DNA from: Paracoccaceae bacterium
GTDB lineage: Bacteria; Pseudomonadota; Alphaproteobacteria; Rhodobacterales; Rhodobacteraceae
DNA: 64,000 nt
Direction of reading: 5' to 3'
Assembly: GCA_012103375.1 (NCBI GenBank)
Contig: WLWX01000001.1
Span: 1,788,501-1,852,500 of the forward strand
The translations under genes were made by a program, and so were the position numbers. Shown piece by piece: positions 56,283 to 64,000 of this stretch. The notes beneath the pieces are model-generated. The model saw only the letters and a list, made by a program, of their open reading frames with translations, had not been told where the DNA came from and ran no database searches. How positions within the stretch are numbered: position 1 is the stretch's first letter; each line of letters opens with the position of its first letter.

Positions 56283-58014
56283 CTAGTGCGAAAATGCTGT
56301 CACGTCCACGCATCCAGATCGCTGATGACATCATTGCAATCAAAACAACAGCGGCCATAGCCAGTTTTCCAGCAACGATTGGATTGATCGAATCCGTTAA
56401 CATTGTGGTCCGTAAGTAGTCCCACACGATTATCAGAAATATTGTTCCGAACAAAGCCGCGTTCATGATGGACAATACGAAGAAGCCCGGGATTGTCTGT
56501 GGGTTAGGCGCAAGAAAAACCGGGACCAACGCTCCGATTGCGAGTACGAAATATGGCAAGATCACACGCCAGGAAAGGTTAATTTTCTGTGAATCTCCTT
56601 TGGGTGTGATGCGAAAATCGACGAACCTGCCGGAAATGCTGTCAAAGATCGCCATCGCGCATCCCCAAAACACCCAGGGCCACTGAAGACATGGAAACAG
56701 CGCTTTTTCCCAGCTCATGAACGCAGCCGAGTTCGGTCGGTAGAAGCCATCGCGTTTGATCACGTATGCTATGATCAGAAACAATAATCCTGCGGGCAGC
56801 AGGTGGCCTATGAATGCTGGGTAGGTGACCGCAGCAAAGGGTGCTGTGAAAACGATAGCATAGATAGGTGCGGCGTACATGACCAACATGAAAAGCGCCG
56901 AAATCGGATACCAGAGCTGTGAGAATATGAACTGGAACTTCAGCGCGGGTCTCAGCCGCTTGAAATATGTCGGTGTATACCGCAAGAGCAATGTGACCAA
57001 ACTGCGCGACCACTGGAATTCCTGCGTGATCATGTCTGTGATATTGGCCGGTCCCGCGCCTATGGCGATCGCATCAAGCGAGTGGACGCCGCGCCAACCA
57101 CCGGCATTCATGATCATTGAGGTTGAGTGATCTTCGGCCAATTCCGGTCCCAGTCCGCCGACTTCCCGCAGCGCTGCTGTGCGTACCGCATAGTGTGAAC
57201 CGATGCACATCGGAGCCATCCCGTTGGAATACCCCGCCTGCAGGACCCCGTGGAACATTGATTCCCGGTACAGCCGCGTTCTTGCCGCCCAGCTATCGGC
57301 CCGATTGCTTGCACAGATACTGGGTCCACTGACATAACCGACTTCCTTGTCGGCGAATGGCTTGAGCATCTCGCGCAAATAAGACTCCTGCGGGACGTGG
57401 TCGGCATCCATTTGAATGACGAAGTCGTACTGTTCGTATCCATAGTGGTCATAAAAGAACGCCAGGTTGCCTTCCTTGCAGCGTGTGCGCCGCGGCCATT
57501 CAGACCGGTGATAATCCTGACGGTCCTTTCGGGTCGAAATCTGCACACCTCGTTCAGCACACCAGGCTATCGTTTCAGGGGATGGATCCTCGTCAGCCAG
57601 CCATGTGTCGTGCGGGTAATCTTGCGCCAGCATGGCTTCCAAAGTGACGCGCACGATATCAAACGGTTCTGATGGCGTCTTCGTCACGATCATGGCAACG
57701 CGGGACCCAAACAGCTCGCCCAGTCTGTTTGCTGGTCTGCGCGACCTTAATAGAACGGTTAGAAAATAGCATTCCAGAAACGTCGCCCATCCCAGCGCAA
57801 GGCTGAGTATCACGAAACGCGGAGTTGATATTACATGCTCAGGCTGGAGCCACCACGCCCAGAAATACGAAATGCTCAGGACCCACAGGATAGCCAGAGT
57901 CGCATATTTCAGACGCTGCATCTTGCTGAATAGGGGGACCAGGTAAGGCCCGGGATGGCCTTTGCGCTGGTTTGCGAAGCGGATCGCCCTGAAATCGTTA
58001 AGCGCAGTCGGCAT
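56251..58014 (-). CDS. processive family 2 glycosyltransferase (cellulose-synthase-like), 3' end replaced by IS sequence
   Basis: 587 residues from ATG 58014. Two N-terminal helices (about 38-56, 66-89), a cytoplasmic GT-A domain with D141-E-D143, the D-A-D (203-205) substrate motif, LAEDHST (Glu294-Asp295, TED-like) and QEFQW (331-335) in place of Q-x-x-R-W, then about six C-terminal helices. This is the layout of inner-membrane polysaccharide synthases. The last ten residues (VSSPQVLGHF) and the stop codon come from the IS3 fragment, so the native C-terminus is lost; activity may be affected. It overlaps galE by 17 bp. Confidence 0.82.
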   Translation of the reverse strand: MPTALNDFRAIRFANQRKGHPGPYLVPLFSKMQRLKYATLAILWVLSISYFWAWWLQPEHVISTPRFVILSLALGWATFLECYFLTVLLRSRRPANRLGELFGSRVAMIVTKTPSEPFDIVRVTLEAMLAQDYPHDTWLADEDPSPETIAWCAERGVQISTRKDRQDYHRSEWPRRTRCKEGNLAFFYDHYGYEQYDFVIQMDADHVPQESYLREMLKPFADKEVGYVSGPSICASNRADSWAARTRLYRESMFHGVLQAGYSNGMAPMCIGSHYAVRTAALREVGGLGPELAEDHSTSMIMNAGGWRGVHSLDAIAIGAGPANITDMITQEFQWSRSLVTLLLRYTPTYFKRLRPALKFQFIFSQLWYPISALFMLVMYAAPIYAIVFTAPFAAVTYPAFIGHLLPAGLLFLIIAYVIKRDGFYRPNSAAFMSWEKALFPCLQWPWVFWGCAMAIFDSISGRFVDFRITPKGDSQKINLSWRVILPYFVLAIGALVPVFLAPNPQTIPGFFVLSIMNAALFGTIFLIIVWDYLRTTMLTDSINPIVAGKLAMAAVVLIAMMSSAIWMRGRDSIFALVSSPQVLGHF

Positions 58015-58990
58015 CTGCTTGTCCCATTCCGAACGTAGGTGCAGCATGTTTGACGATTGTATCGATGTCGGAGTACCGAGTTTTGAACCCAAGTATCCTG
58101 TTTGCCTTCGAAACGTCCGCAACAAGCGCTGCAGGGTCGCCCTCGCGCCTGGCCCCGAATCTTACGGGAACCTTCCTGCCGGTGGCCTGTTCTATCGCGG
58201 AAAGAACTTCCAGAATACTACAGCCACTGCCAGTACCAAGGTTGATCGAGATGCTGTCTCCAGCGTCTTCTAGATGCTTCAGAGCGGCCAGATGTCCATC
58301 TGCAAGATCAGAAACGTGGATATAATCACGAATGCAGGTGCCGTCGGGCGTGTCGTAGTCAGTGCCAAACACCTCAAGCGGCGCGGTAAGCCCGAACGCG
58401 GCACGGAGTGCCAGTGGTATCAAATGAGTTTCGGGGTCATGACGCTCGCTCAAATCACCGCTTGGGTCGCACCCTGCGGCGTTGAAATAGCGCAAGATAG
58501 CGTGGCGAATACCGTGTGCCGCGGACACGTCGCGGAGCATTTGTTCGCATACCAACTTGGTCCGCCCATACGGGTTAATTGGATTCTGCTCGGCTTCCTC
58601 AGAAATAGGAAGCTGGTTTGGAATCCCGTAGGTCGCGCAGCTGCTGCTAAAAATGAAACTCTCAACGCCAGACTTGCGGGCGGCATCCATCACTGCAAGC
58701 ATTCCGCCGACATTGTTGTCGTAGTATTTCAACGGGTCGACTACGGATTCGCCTACATATGCAGATGCCGCGAAATGTATGACGGTCTTGGCGCCATGCG
58801 CCTGAATGACATCGCACATCGCGTCAGAATTTCGAACATCGACATGGCACAGCGGCCCCCATTTCGCATGGTCGGCATGACCGGTGCTCAGGTTATCGAC
58901 CGTAACCGGCAGGTATCCGGCCTCTGCAATCCGCTTGCACGTGTGACTGCCAATAAAGCCAGCACCGCCGGTAACGATGACGGGTTTCAT
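57998..58990 (-). CDS. galE: UDP-glucose 4-epimerase
   Basis: 330 residues. NAD-binding GGAGFIG near residue 8, the Thr/Ser-Tyr pair in FSSSCATYG and [14 protein letters not shown] (Y-x3-K), and the C-terminal GalE region [19 protein letters not shown] and [13 protein letters not shown]. It interconverts UDP-glucose and UDP-galactose, giving substrate for the adjacent glycosyltransferase. Its ATG overlaps the stop of the upstream uxs gene (ATGA), so they are co-translated. Confidence 0.93.
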   Translation of the reverse strand: MKPVIVTGGAGFIGSHTCKRIAEAGYLPVTVDNLSTGHADHAKWGPLCHVDVRNSDAMCDVIQAHGAKTVIHFAASAYVGESVVDPLKYYDNNVGGMLAVMDAARKSGVESFIFSSSCATYGIPNQLPISEEAEQNPINPYGRTKLVCEQMLRDVSAAHGIRHAILRYFNAAGCDPSGDLSERHDPETHLIPLALRAAFGLTAPLEVFGTDYDTPDGTCIRDYIHVSDLADGHLAALKHLEDAGDSISINLGTGSGCSILEVLSAIEQATGRKVPVRFGARREGDPAALVADVSKANRILGFKTRYSDIDTIVKHAAPTFGMGQADADCA

Positions 58991-60024
58991 TCGGCCGCCT
59001 CAACGCAACGTGTCTGCAACTCTTCGACCAGCTTGCCTCGGAAATAGGTGATGGTGCTTTCGAGACCCTCTGCCAACCCGACTTTTGGCTGCCAGCCCAA
59101 TGCCTTCGCAGCAAGACTGATATCCGGACGACGTTTTTTGGGGTCATCCTGCGGCAATTCGCGATAGACCAGCGATGATCTTGATCCGGTCAATTGAATG
59201 ACGTGCTGCGCCAGTTCCAACATCGTTATCTCGATTGGGTTCCCGATATTCACCGGCCCGGTCACGTCATCGTCAGTGGCCATCAAAGCCAGGAGGCCAG
59301 CGATCAGATCATCACAATAGCAGAATGAACGCGTTTGTTCGCCATTACCGTAAACGGTTATTGCATCACCCCGAAGCGCCTGAACAATAAAGTTTGAGAC
59401 GACCCGCCCATCGTTAATGTCCATACGTGGACCATAGGTATTAAAGATCCTTACGATCTTGGCCTTCACACCATGTTGATGATGGAAATCATGAAACAAC
59501 GTCTCGGCGGCACGCTTTCCTTCATCATAGCAGGAGCGTGGTCCGAATGTATTAACGTTGCCGAAATATGATTCAGACTGAACTGAGACCTCCGGATCAC
59601 CATAGACTTCTGATGTCGAGGCTTGCAGAATCTTCGCATCATGCAGACGAGCCAGTTCCAGCAGGTTCATCGAACCCCAGATATTCGTTTTGAACGTGTG
59701 GATTGGATCAGCCTGATATCTTGGCGGTGAGGCCGCGCAGGCAAGGTTATAGATTTCGTCGATGTTTTCAGAGATCACAATCTCATCAATCACATCATGC
59801 CTAAGAAACCGGAAATTCGGGTTTGACCGCAAATGAGCAATGTTCTCATGCGCGCCTGTCTGAAGATTGTCGAGGCAGATGACGCGGCAACCGCTTGCGA
59901 TAAGAGAATCGCACAACCAAGAGCCCAGGAAGCCAGCGCCGCCCGCGATCAGGACAGTTTTCATGGCAGGTCTCGGGTTCTGGAATATACGCTGCTGCGT
60001 GTTGCTGTGGGACTGAACTTTCAT
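58987..60024 (-). CDS. uxs: UDP-glucuronate decarboxylase (UDP-xylose synthase)
   Basis: 345 residues. [16 protein letters not shown] (NAD), [30 protein letters not shown] (a stretch typical of UDP-xylose synthase), [21 protein letters not shown] (catalytic Tyr-Lys) and [21 protein letters not shown]. Produces UDP-xylose from UDP-glucuronate. ATG 60024 is listed (GAGG 8 bp upstream); a start at ATG 59964, where conserved sequence begins, is also possible. First gene of a three-gene unit with galE and the glycosyltransferase. Confidence 0.93.
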   Translation of the reverse strand: MKVQSHSNTQQRIFQNPRPAMKTVLIAGGAGFLGSWLCDSLIASGCRVICLDNLQTGAHENIAHLRSNPNFRFLRHDVIDEIVISENIDEIYNLACAASPPRYQADPIHTFKTNIWGSMNLLELARLHDAKILQASTSEVYGDPEVSVQSESYFGNVNTFGPRSCYDEGKRAAETLFHDFHHQHGVKAKIVRIFNTYGPRMDINDGRVVSNFIVQALRGDAITVYGNGEQTRSFCYCDDLIAGLLALMATDDDVTGPVNIGNPIEITMLELAQHVIQLTGSRSSLVYRELPQDDPKKRRPDISLAAKALGWQPKVGLAEGLESTITYFRGKLVEELQTRCVEAAE

Positions 60025-61243
60025 CGTGATGCCTCATACTTCAAGAAACAGTTGTCCCGATATGGAGTGGTTTCCGATAAACTTGTGACTGGGATTTCCG
60101 ACCGAATGAGTTGCGGTGTCAGCAGCATTTCATCTAATCGCCAAAGGAGTGTGGCCGCATTCGCGACCCATTGTCGTGTTGCCGGCCCAATTCGGTCGAA
60201 GAACTGTCGCGCAGGATGTGAACAATACGCAGAAAACTCTCTGATCTTCTCCGATTGATCACAAATTGCCGGTTGTGGATTGTTCCAAATGCCCGCTGAC
60301 GGACCCATAACCGAATGTTTACGTTCAGATGCCTTGCCGATTCTCTTTTGGAATGGCCGGCGCGGGGCCGACAGGCTTGGATTGCTGCAAGTCCAATGAC
60401 TCAAGGAGTTATCAACGATCCGCCACATTTTTGCCACAACTCTAACGTGCATTTACTCTACCACTAACTATTCTGGATCGTATCCATTTGATATTACGGT
60501 AAAATAACTTGTCACAGTTTTGCCCAAATGTCTACAAATTGCCATATTTCGACGGAAACGCTCTGTTCGTAATTGAGCGTCAATTCGATCATTCAGACTT
60601 ACTGTGATTGAAATGCAGCCTCTTTTTTTTGGGGGCTGGTGGGTGCCCTCTATGATATTCGCCTACTGCTTTTGGTGGTGCATAGGTTTCGCAACCCAAG
60701 AAGCTGTGTTTGGTGTTGAGCGTTGTGGGCGATCCATTGGCCGAGCCGAGGACTATCTTCGCGCATGTGTACGTCATCAGGCATCGCCACTGACCACATG
60801 AATGTGAGTTGGGCGTGAAGGTGATCGCGCGAATTCAAATGACTGCGGATGAGAATCTACTAATCCACGGTTCGAATTTCCCGGAAATGGAAAGACTGCA
60901 GAGCGCGCGCGCCTGATGCCGTTTTCACGGCCAATCGGTCGATGGCGCAACCCGGCCACGGCCCTACGATTCAAAAAAACAATCGAACCTCGGCCAAAGC
61001 AAGGAAGCAGCAAAACAAATTCAGGCATAAATTGTGTGTTTGTCCGCAGTTCCCATAGATTGATTGTATTTGGTTAATCTAAATATGAAGTAAATTTCAC
61101 AGCAACGGCATTCCTGCAGAATGGGGTCAAACACCGCCAAGCCTGCAGGTTGCGTTGGGGGGACGAGATCGTACACATATGGATTGAAGATAGATTGCGC
61201 AGCGTGCCTTGCTGGTTCTAAAGTGACCGAAAAAGGAACTCGT
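60025..61243. other. 1.2-kb AT-richer non-coding region between two divergent genes
   Basis: Visibly lower GC than the flanking DNA. Open frames are short, have poor codon use and no family motif. It contains a T8 tract at 60622-60629 and AT-rich stretches (around 60440-60600 and 61040-61110) that could hold promoters for uxs on the left and the methyltransferase gene on the right. I see no tRNA or recognisable riboswitch. Length and composition suggest a regulatory or decayed region. Confidence 0.5.
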
Positions 61244-62305
61244 GTGCCCATAAAAACCACCTGCATCGGTGCCTATCCGAAACCTGACTATGTCCCGATC
61301 AAAGACTGGTTCCAGGTTCAGCTTGGCTTGACCTCAACATCGGGCGAGGTGACGCGCCGGGCGACCAGATCTGCAGCGCAGGAAGACGCGAACGACGACG
61401 CCCTGTATCAGAAGGCGACACATGCGGCTGTTGGCGATCAGATCGAATGCGGTGTCGACATACCGACCGACGGAGAGCAGCGGCGCGAAAACTACATTCA
61501 CTACCATTGCCGCCATCTGACGGGCTTCGATTTCCATGACCTGACCAGCCGCGTCCTGCGGGATGGCGCTTATGAGGCCGAGTTGCCGACAATCCGGGGC
61601 AAGATTGAACCGGACGGCAGTCATTTTCTGGACCGGGATTATCGGCAGGCCCAGGCGGCCAGCGACCGGCCCGTCAAGATTACCGTGCCGGGACCAACGA
61701 CGATCATAGATACCTGTGCGGATGACTTTTATGGCGATGAACGCGCGCTTGCCTTCGATCTGGCCGACGCGCTGAATTTCGAGGTTCGCGCCCTTGCCGA
61801 TGCCGGCTGCACCCATATCCAGATTGATGAGCCCTTGTTTGCCCGCAACACGCAACGGGCGCTCAACTTCGGGGTTGAATGCCTGGAGCGTTGTTTCGAC
61901 GGTCTGCCAGACACCGTTACACGGGTCATGCACATGTGCTGTGGCTATCCCGGCCACCTGGACGACCACACATATCACAAGGCCGACCCGCAGAGTTATT
62001 TTCGATTGGCCGGGCCGCTTGATCGTTCAAGCGTCGACCAGGTGTCGATTGAAGACGCGCACCGGCACAATGATCTGACCCTGCTTGAAAGATTTCCGAA
62101 CACAACGGTCATCTTCGGGGCCGTTGCCATCGCCCAAAGCCAGGTGGAACCGGCCGAACAGATTGCGCAACGCCTTGGCGCTGCGCTTGAACATATCGAC
62201 CGTGACCGCCTGATTGCCGCCCCGGATTGTGGTTTGGCGATGCTGGGGCGGGATCTGGCGATGGCAAAACTGACACATCTGTGTCTGGCGGCTGCGGCCG
62301 TCTGA
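61244..62305 (+). CDS. MetE C-terminal-type methyltransferase
   Basis: 353 residues. A single (alpha/beta)8 domain of the cobalamin-independent methionine synthase type. Zinc ligands are in RVMHMCCGYPGH (H-x-C) and APDCGLAMLGRDLA (Cys of D-C-G-L). CTHIQIDEPLFARN (I-D-E-P) is also typical, as is SIEDAHR. The N-terminal MetE half is absent, as in archaeal-type or single-domain forms, so the methyl donor may not be methyltetrahydropteroyl-glutamate. GTG 61244 is chosen: AAAAGGA lies directly before it and conserved sequence begins there. Confidence 0.8.
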   Translation: MPIKTTCIGAYPKPDYVPIKDWFQVQLGLTSTSGEVTRRATRSAAQEDANDDALYQKATHAAVGDQIECGVDIPTDGEQRRENYIHYHCRHLTGFDFHDLTSRVLRDGAYEAELPTIRGKIEPDGSHFLDRDYRQAQAASDRPVKITVPGPTTIIDTCADDFYGDERALAFDLADALNFEVRALADAGCTHIQIDEPLFARNTQRALNFGVECLERCFDGLPDTVTRVMHMCCGYPGHLDDHTYHKADPQSYFRLAGPLDRSSVDQVSIEDAHRHNDLTLLERFPNTTVIFGAVAIAQSQVEPAEQIAQRLGAALEHIDRDRLIAAPDCGLAMLGRDLAMAKLTHLCLAAAAV

Positions 62306-62307
62306 TC

Positions 62308-64000
62308 CTATCGGCCCAGCCGGTGCGCTTTGCGTTCGTTTCCTGCCGCGTCCAGTGGTATCGCGCTGTCCGCCTCGTTTGCGGCAAAGCCCTTCGACGT
62401 CAGCCAGGCGTTTTCGGCGCCACCCGGATCTGCCGCAAGCGTCCAGTCACCTTCTTCGAAACGGGCAAAAACCACGCCCCGGTCCGGGTCGGCAAAATTC
62501 ACCACCGGAATGCGTTCCAGGCACTGCGACAGAAAATCGGGGCCTGTTGGGGCAGGGGCGTCGTACACCTCTTCGGGTGAGGTTGCTGCGACATTCACGC
62601 ATCGAAACCTGTCGATCAGGTTAAGCCCCTCCGGGCGCAGCACCACCATCTCATCATTCCAGCCATAGGCCAGCGTTCGCGGGCGGCTTTCCAAGGGAAC
62701 GTCGTTGTCCAGAAACTCGAAATGAACGTTCTTGTCGCGCGATGCCAGCCAGGAAAAGAACAGATGCGGCATGCCGGAATAGGCTTCGATGTTGTGGTGC
62801 AGCAGATCATCGACCGCCTTGAAGCGCCCCGTCTCTTGCCCGCGTTTCCAGGCACGTTGAACGGTTTCCTCGGGCGGGGTGATCATGAAGAACAGAAACA
62901 CGGTATGCCCAAATCGGGTCAGCAAGCGGTTCGAAGGTTGCCCATCCGCCCCGGCGGCGAAACTGTCAAAACGGAAGCGATCAATCAGCAGGTGTGGGAT
63001 GTTGGCAGCTTCGGCCTTCTGCTGGACGTAATCATCCAGTTTGCGATCAATGATCTCAAGCTCGTGTCCGGTCAGCATCGCCCCATATTTCGCATCATCG
63101 CCAAGACTGTCGTAATCCAGCAAGTATTTGCGCCAGTAATCCGGGCTGACCAAGGCGAAATCTTCCCATGGCAGGTTCAGCGTTTCGGCCAGTTCGCGCT
63201 GCTGCGGACGGATCGTGCTTTTGCCCGAGGCGGACGCCCCCTTGACGTTCAGGATGACGGGTTTGTCCTGGGATGGAAGAAAGCGGTACCCCTCGGCCTT
63301 GGCGGCGTCGGCCATGATTGGCGTGACGGCCTGACCCAGAACCCAACTACCATGGCTGTTGGTGAACATGTTCAGCGCCAGCCTGGCAATGATGTCGGCG
63401 TCGGCCATCAATCGCCCGCGATGGGCCAGCAACGCTTGCAAGATGGTCGCCAGCGCGCGCAGGGCGGCACGCCGGGCGCGATCCGGCGAATTGGCCGCCT
63501 CAGCCTGCCACCGCGCCAGTGCCGCCGGTGCGGGATCCGGCGTTTCGGCAACAGTGTCTGAACGCCCGATCAGGCGCGCCAGCAATCCGGCGCGCGCAGG
63601 CTGTGGTGGTGGCGCAAACAGATCGCGCTTTAGCGCCGCGTCGATGATCTTTGCGCCTTCGGCCTGCGTTTGCTCGAACAGATCTGTTAATTCTGCCAAA
63701 CGGGGGGCCACGTATCCGTCATGAATCCGTGCCGTCATCTGGCGCAAGTTGCGGCCCAGAACTTCATAGGTTGGGCCGTCCTGCACGGACAGATCGGCGG
63801 TGACCCTGATCAGCAACTCATGCGCAATCAGACGCTCGGGGCGCAGCGCATACATTTGCACCGGCTTCAGCCCGCAGAACTCGGCAGCTTCGCGCGCTTC
63901 GTCATACCCAACGCGCGCATTCTCCGGCCTGAACAGGGTTATCAGCGGCTTCAGCCGCCCCGGTATGTCCGAAGTCAGGCCGGGGTTCCATGCATGATAG
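62308..64000 (-). CDS. large P-loop (kinase/zeta-toxin-like) protein, 5' end outside window
   Basis: The frame is open from the stop at 62308 to the window's right edge, so at least 564 residues are encoded; GTG 63861 is only an internal candidate. An all-helical N-terminal part is followed by a P-loop KGASASGKSTI (Walker A), LLIDRFRFDSFA, and VFLFFMITPPEETVQRAWKRGQETGRF, a phosphate-transfer-type core similar to zeta-toxin/uridine-kinase folds. The C-terminus is an unassigned domain (LDNDVPLESRPRTLAYGW...). Possibly a kinase for a small metabolite or protein; no antitoxin gene is visible beside it. 2 bp from the stop of the convergent methyltransferase gene. Confidence 0.6.
   Translation of the reverse strand, partial: YHAWNPGLTSDIPGRLKPLITLFRPENARVGYDEAREAAEFCGLKPVQMYALRPERLIAHELLIRVTADLSVQDGPTYEVLGRNLRQMTARIHDGYVAPRLAELTDLFEQTQAEGAKIIDAALKRDLFAPPPQPARAGLLARLIGRSDTVAETPDPAPAALARWQAEAANSPDRARRAALRALATILQALLAHRGRLMADADIIARLALNMFTNSHGSWVLGQAVTPIMADAAKAEGYRFLPSQDKPVILNVKGASASGKSTIRPQQRELAETLNLPWEDFALVSPDYWRKYLLDYDSLGDDAKYGAMLTGHELEIIDRKLDDYVQQKAEAANIPHLLIDRFRFDSFAAGADGQPSNRLLTRFGHTVFLFFMITPPEETVQRAWKRGQETGRFKAVDDLLHHNIEAYSGMPHLFFSWLASRDKNVHFEFLDNDVPLESRPRTLAYGWNDEMVVLRPEGLNLIDRFRCVNVAATSPEEVYDAPAPTGPDFLSQCLERIPVVNFADPDRGVVFARFEEGDWTLAADPGGAENAWLTSKGFAANEADSAIPLDAAGNERKAHRLGR

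Noticed and set aside
60604-60801. 65-aa open frame in the leader region
   Set aside because: Trp/Cys-rich, starts next to a T8 tract, has no ribosome-binding site and no conserved features.
61021-61243. SAM or cobalamin riboswitch before the MetE-like gene
   Set aside because: I could not find the conserved boxes of SAM-II or the B12-box; only isolated short matches, so no call is made.
62308-63861. Zeta-toxin/antitoxin pair
   Set aside because: The P-loop resembles zeta toxins, but the protein is far larger and no small antitoxin gene is adjacent within the window.
1-64000. CRISPR array, prophage, tRNA or rRNA genes
   Set aside because: No regularly spaced repeats, phage structural genes, cloverleaf-like sequences or rRNA stretches were recognised on either strand.

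Overview
The window looks like chromosomal DNA of an alphaproteobacterium of the Rhodobacteraceae (marine Roseobacter-type). This rests on the high GC, the dense short-overlap operons, and gene sets and orders typical of that family: betI-betC-(GST)-betA, the propionyl-CoA carboxylase / methylmalonyl-CoA mutase cluster, and lgt-MidA-PgeF. No rRNA, tRNA, CRISPR array, prophage or replication origin was recognised.

Layout. (1) 1-7.8 kb: end of a RidA-like gene and an SRPBCC gene, then a plus-strand surface-glycan cluster of sugar-nucleotide epimerase, a 639-aa protein with an SGNH-like C-terminus, a GSCFA protein, a sulfotransferase and an RgpF-like protein. The last four overlap by 4 bp each. 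(2) 7.9-9.0 kb: IS630-type element, copy 1. (3) 9.5-22.6 kb: housekeeping and transport genes: Bax-inhibitor-like protein, PriA, YmdB, two EamA exporters, two SLC13/TrkA-C permeases flanking two small lipoproteins, YebC, an acyltransferase fused to a cyclic-nucleotide-binding domain, and LysE. (4) 22.8-27.3 kb: choline-O-sulfate to betaine-aldehyde operon with a BetI-type palindrome in front. (5) 27.4-31.7 kb: hemerythrin-like gene, IS630 copy 2 inserted at the stop codon of a CoxG-like gene, alpha/beta hydrolase, MFS exporter. (6) 31.8-44.7 kb: propionyl-CoA to succinyl-CoA genes (pccB, pccA, mutase). Between them lie a frameshifted methyltransferase, small lipoproteins, a GT-C-like membrane protein and two abutting IS630-type elements. 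(7) 44.7-54.7 kb: conserved small operons: VOC, GNAT, DjlA, nuclease-like protein, Hint protein, PgeF-MidA-Lgt, UbiK, YbjN, ProC, CsaA, Tdk. (8) 54.9-60.0 kb: an IS3-family element abutting an inverted 153-bp fragment of itself, which has replaced the 3' end of a processive glycosyltransferase gene followed upstream by galE and UDP-xylose synthase genes. (9) 60.0-64.0 kb: a 1.2-kb AT-richer non-coding stretch, a MetE C-terminal-type methyltransferase, and a large P-loop protein that runs off the window.

How the parts work together. Two separate polysaccharide loci (0.7-7.8 kb and 56.3-60 kb) point to a decorated, possibly sulfated or acylated, surface glycan containing galactose- and xylose-type sugars. 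The bet operon supplies osmoprotectant from choline sulfate. The pcc/mutase genes feed propionyl-CoA into the TCA cycle. Insertion sequences sit at the edges of most accessory segments. The most promising candidate for an undescribed system is the SGNH/GSCFA/sulfotransferase/RgpF operon. Second is the FeeM-like acyltransferase fused to a CRP-type sensor domain.
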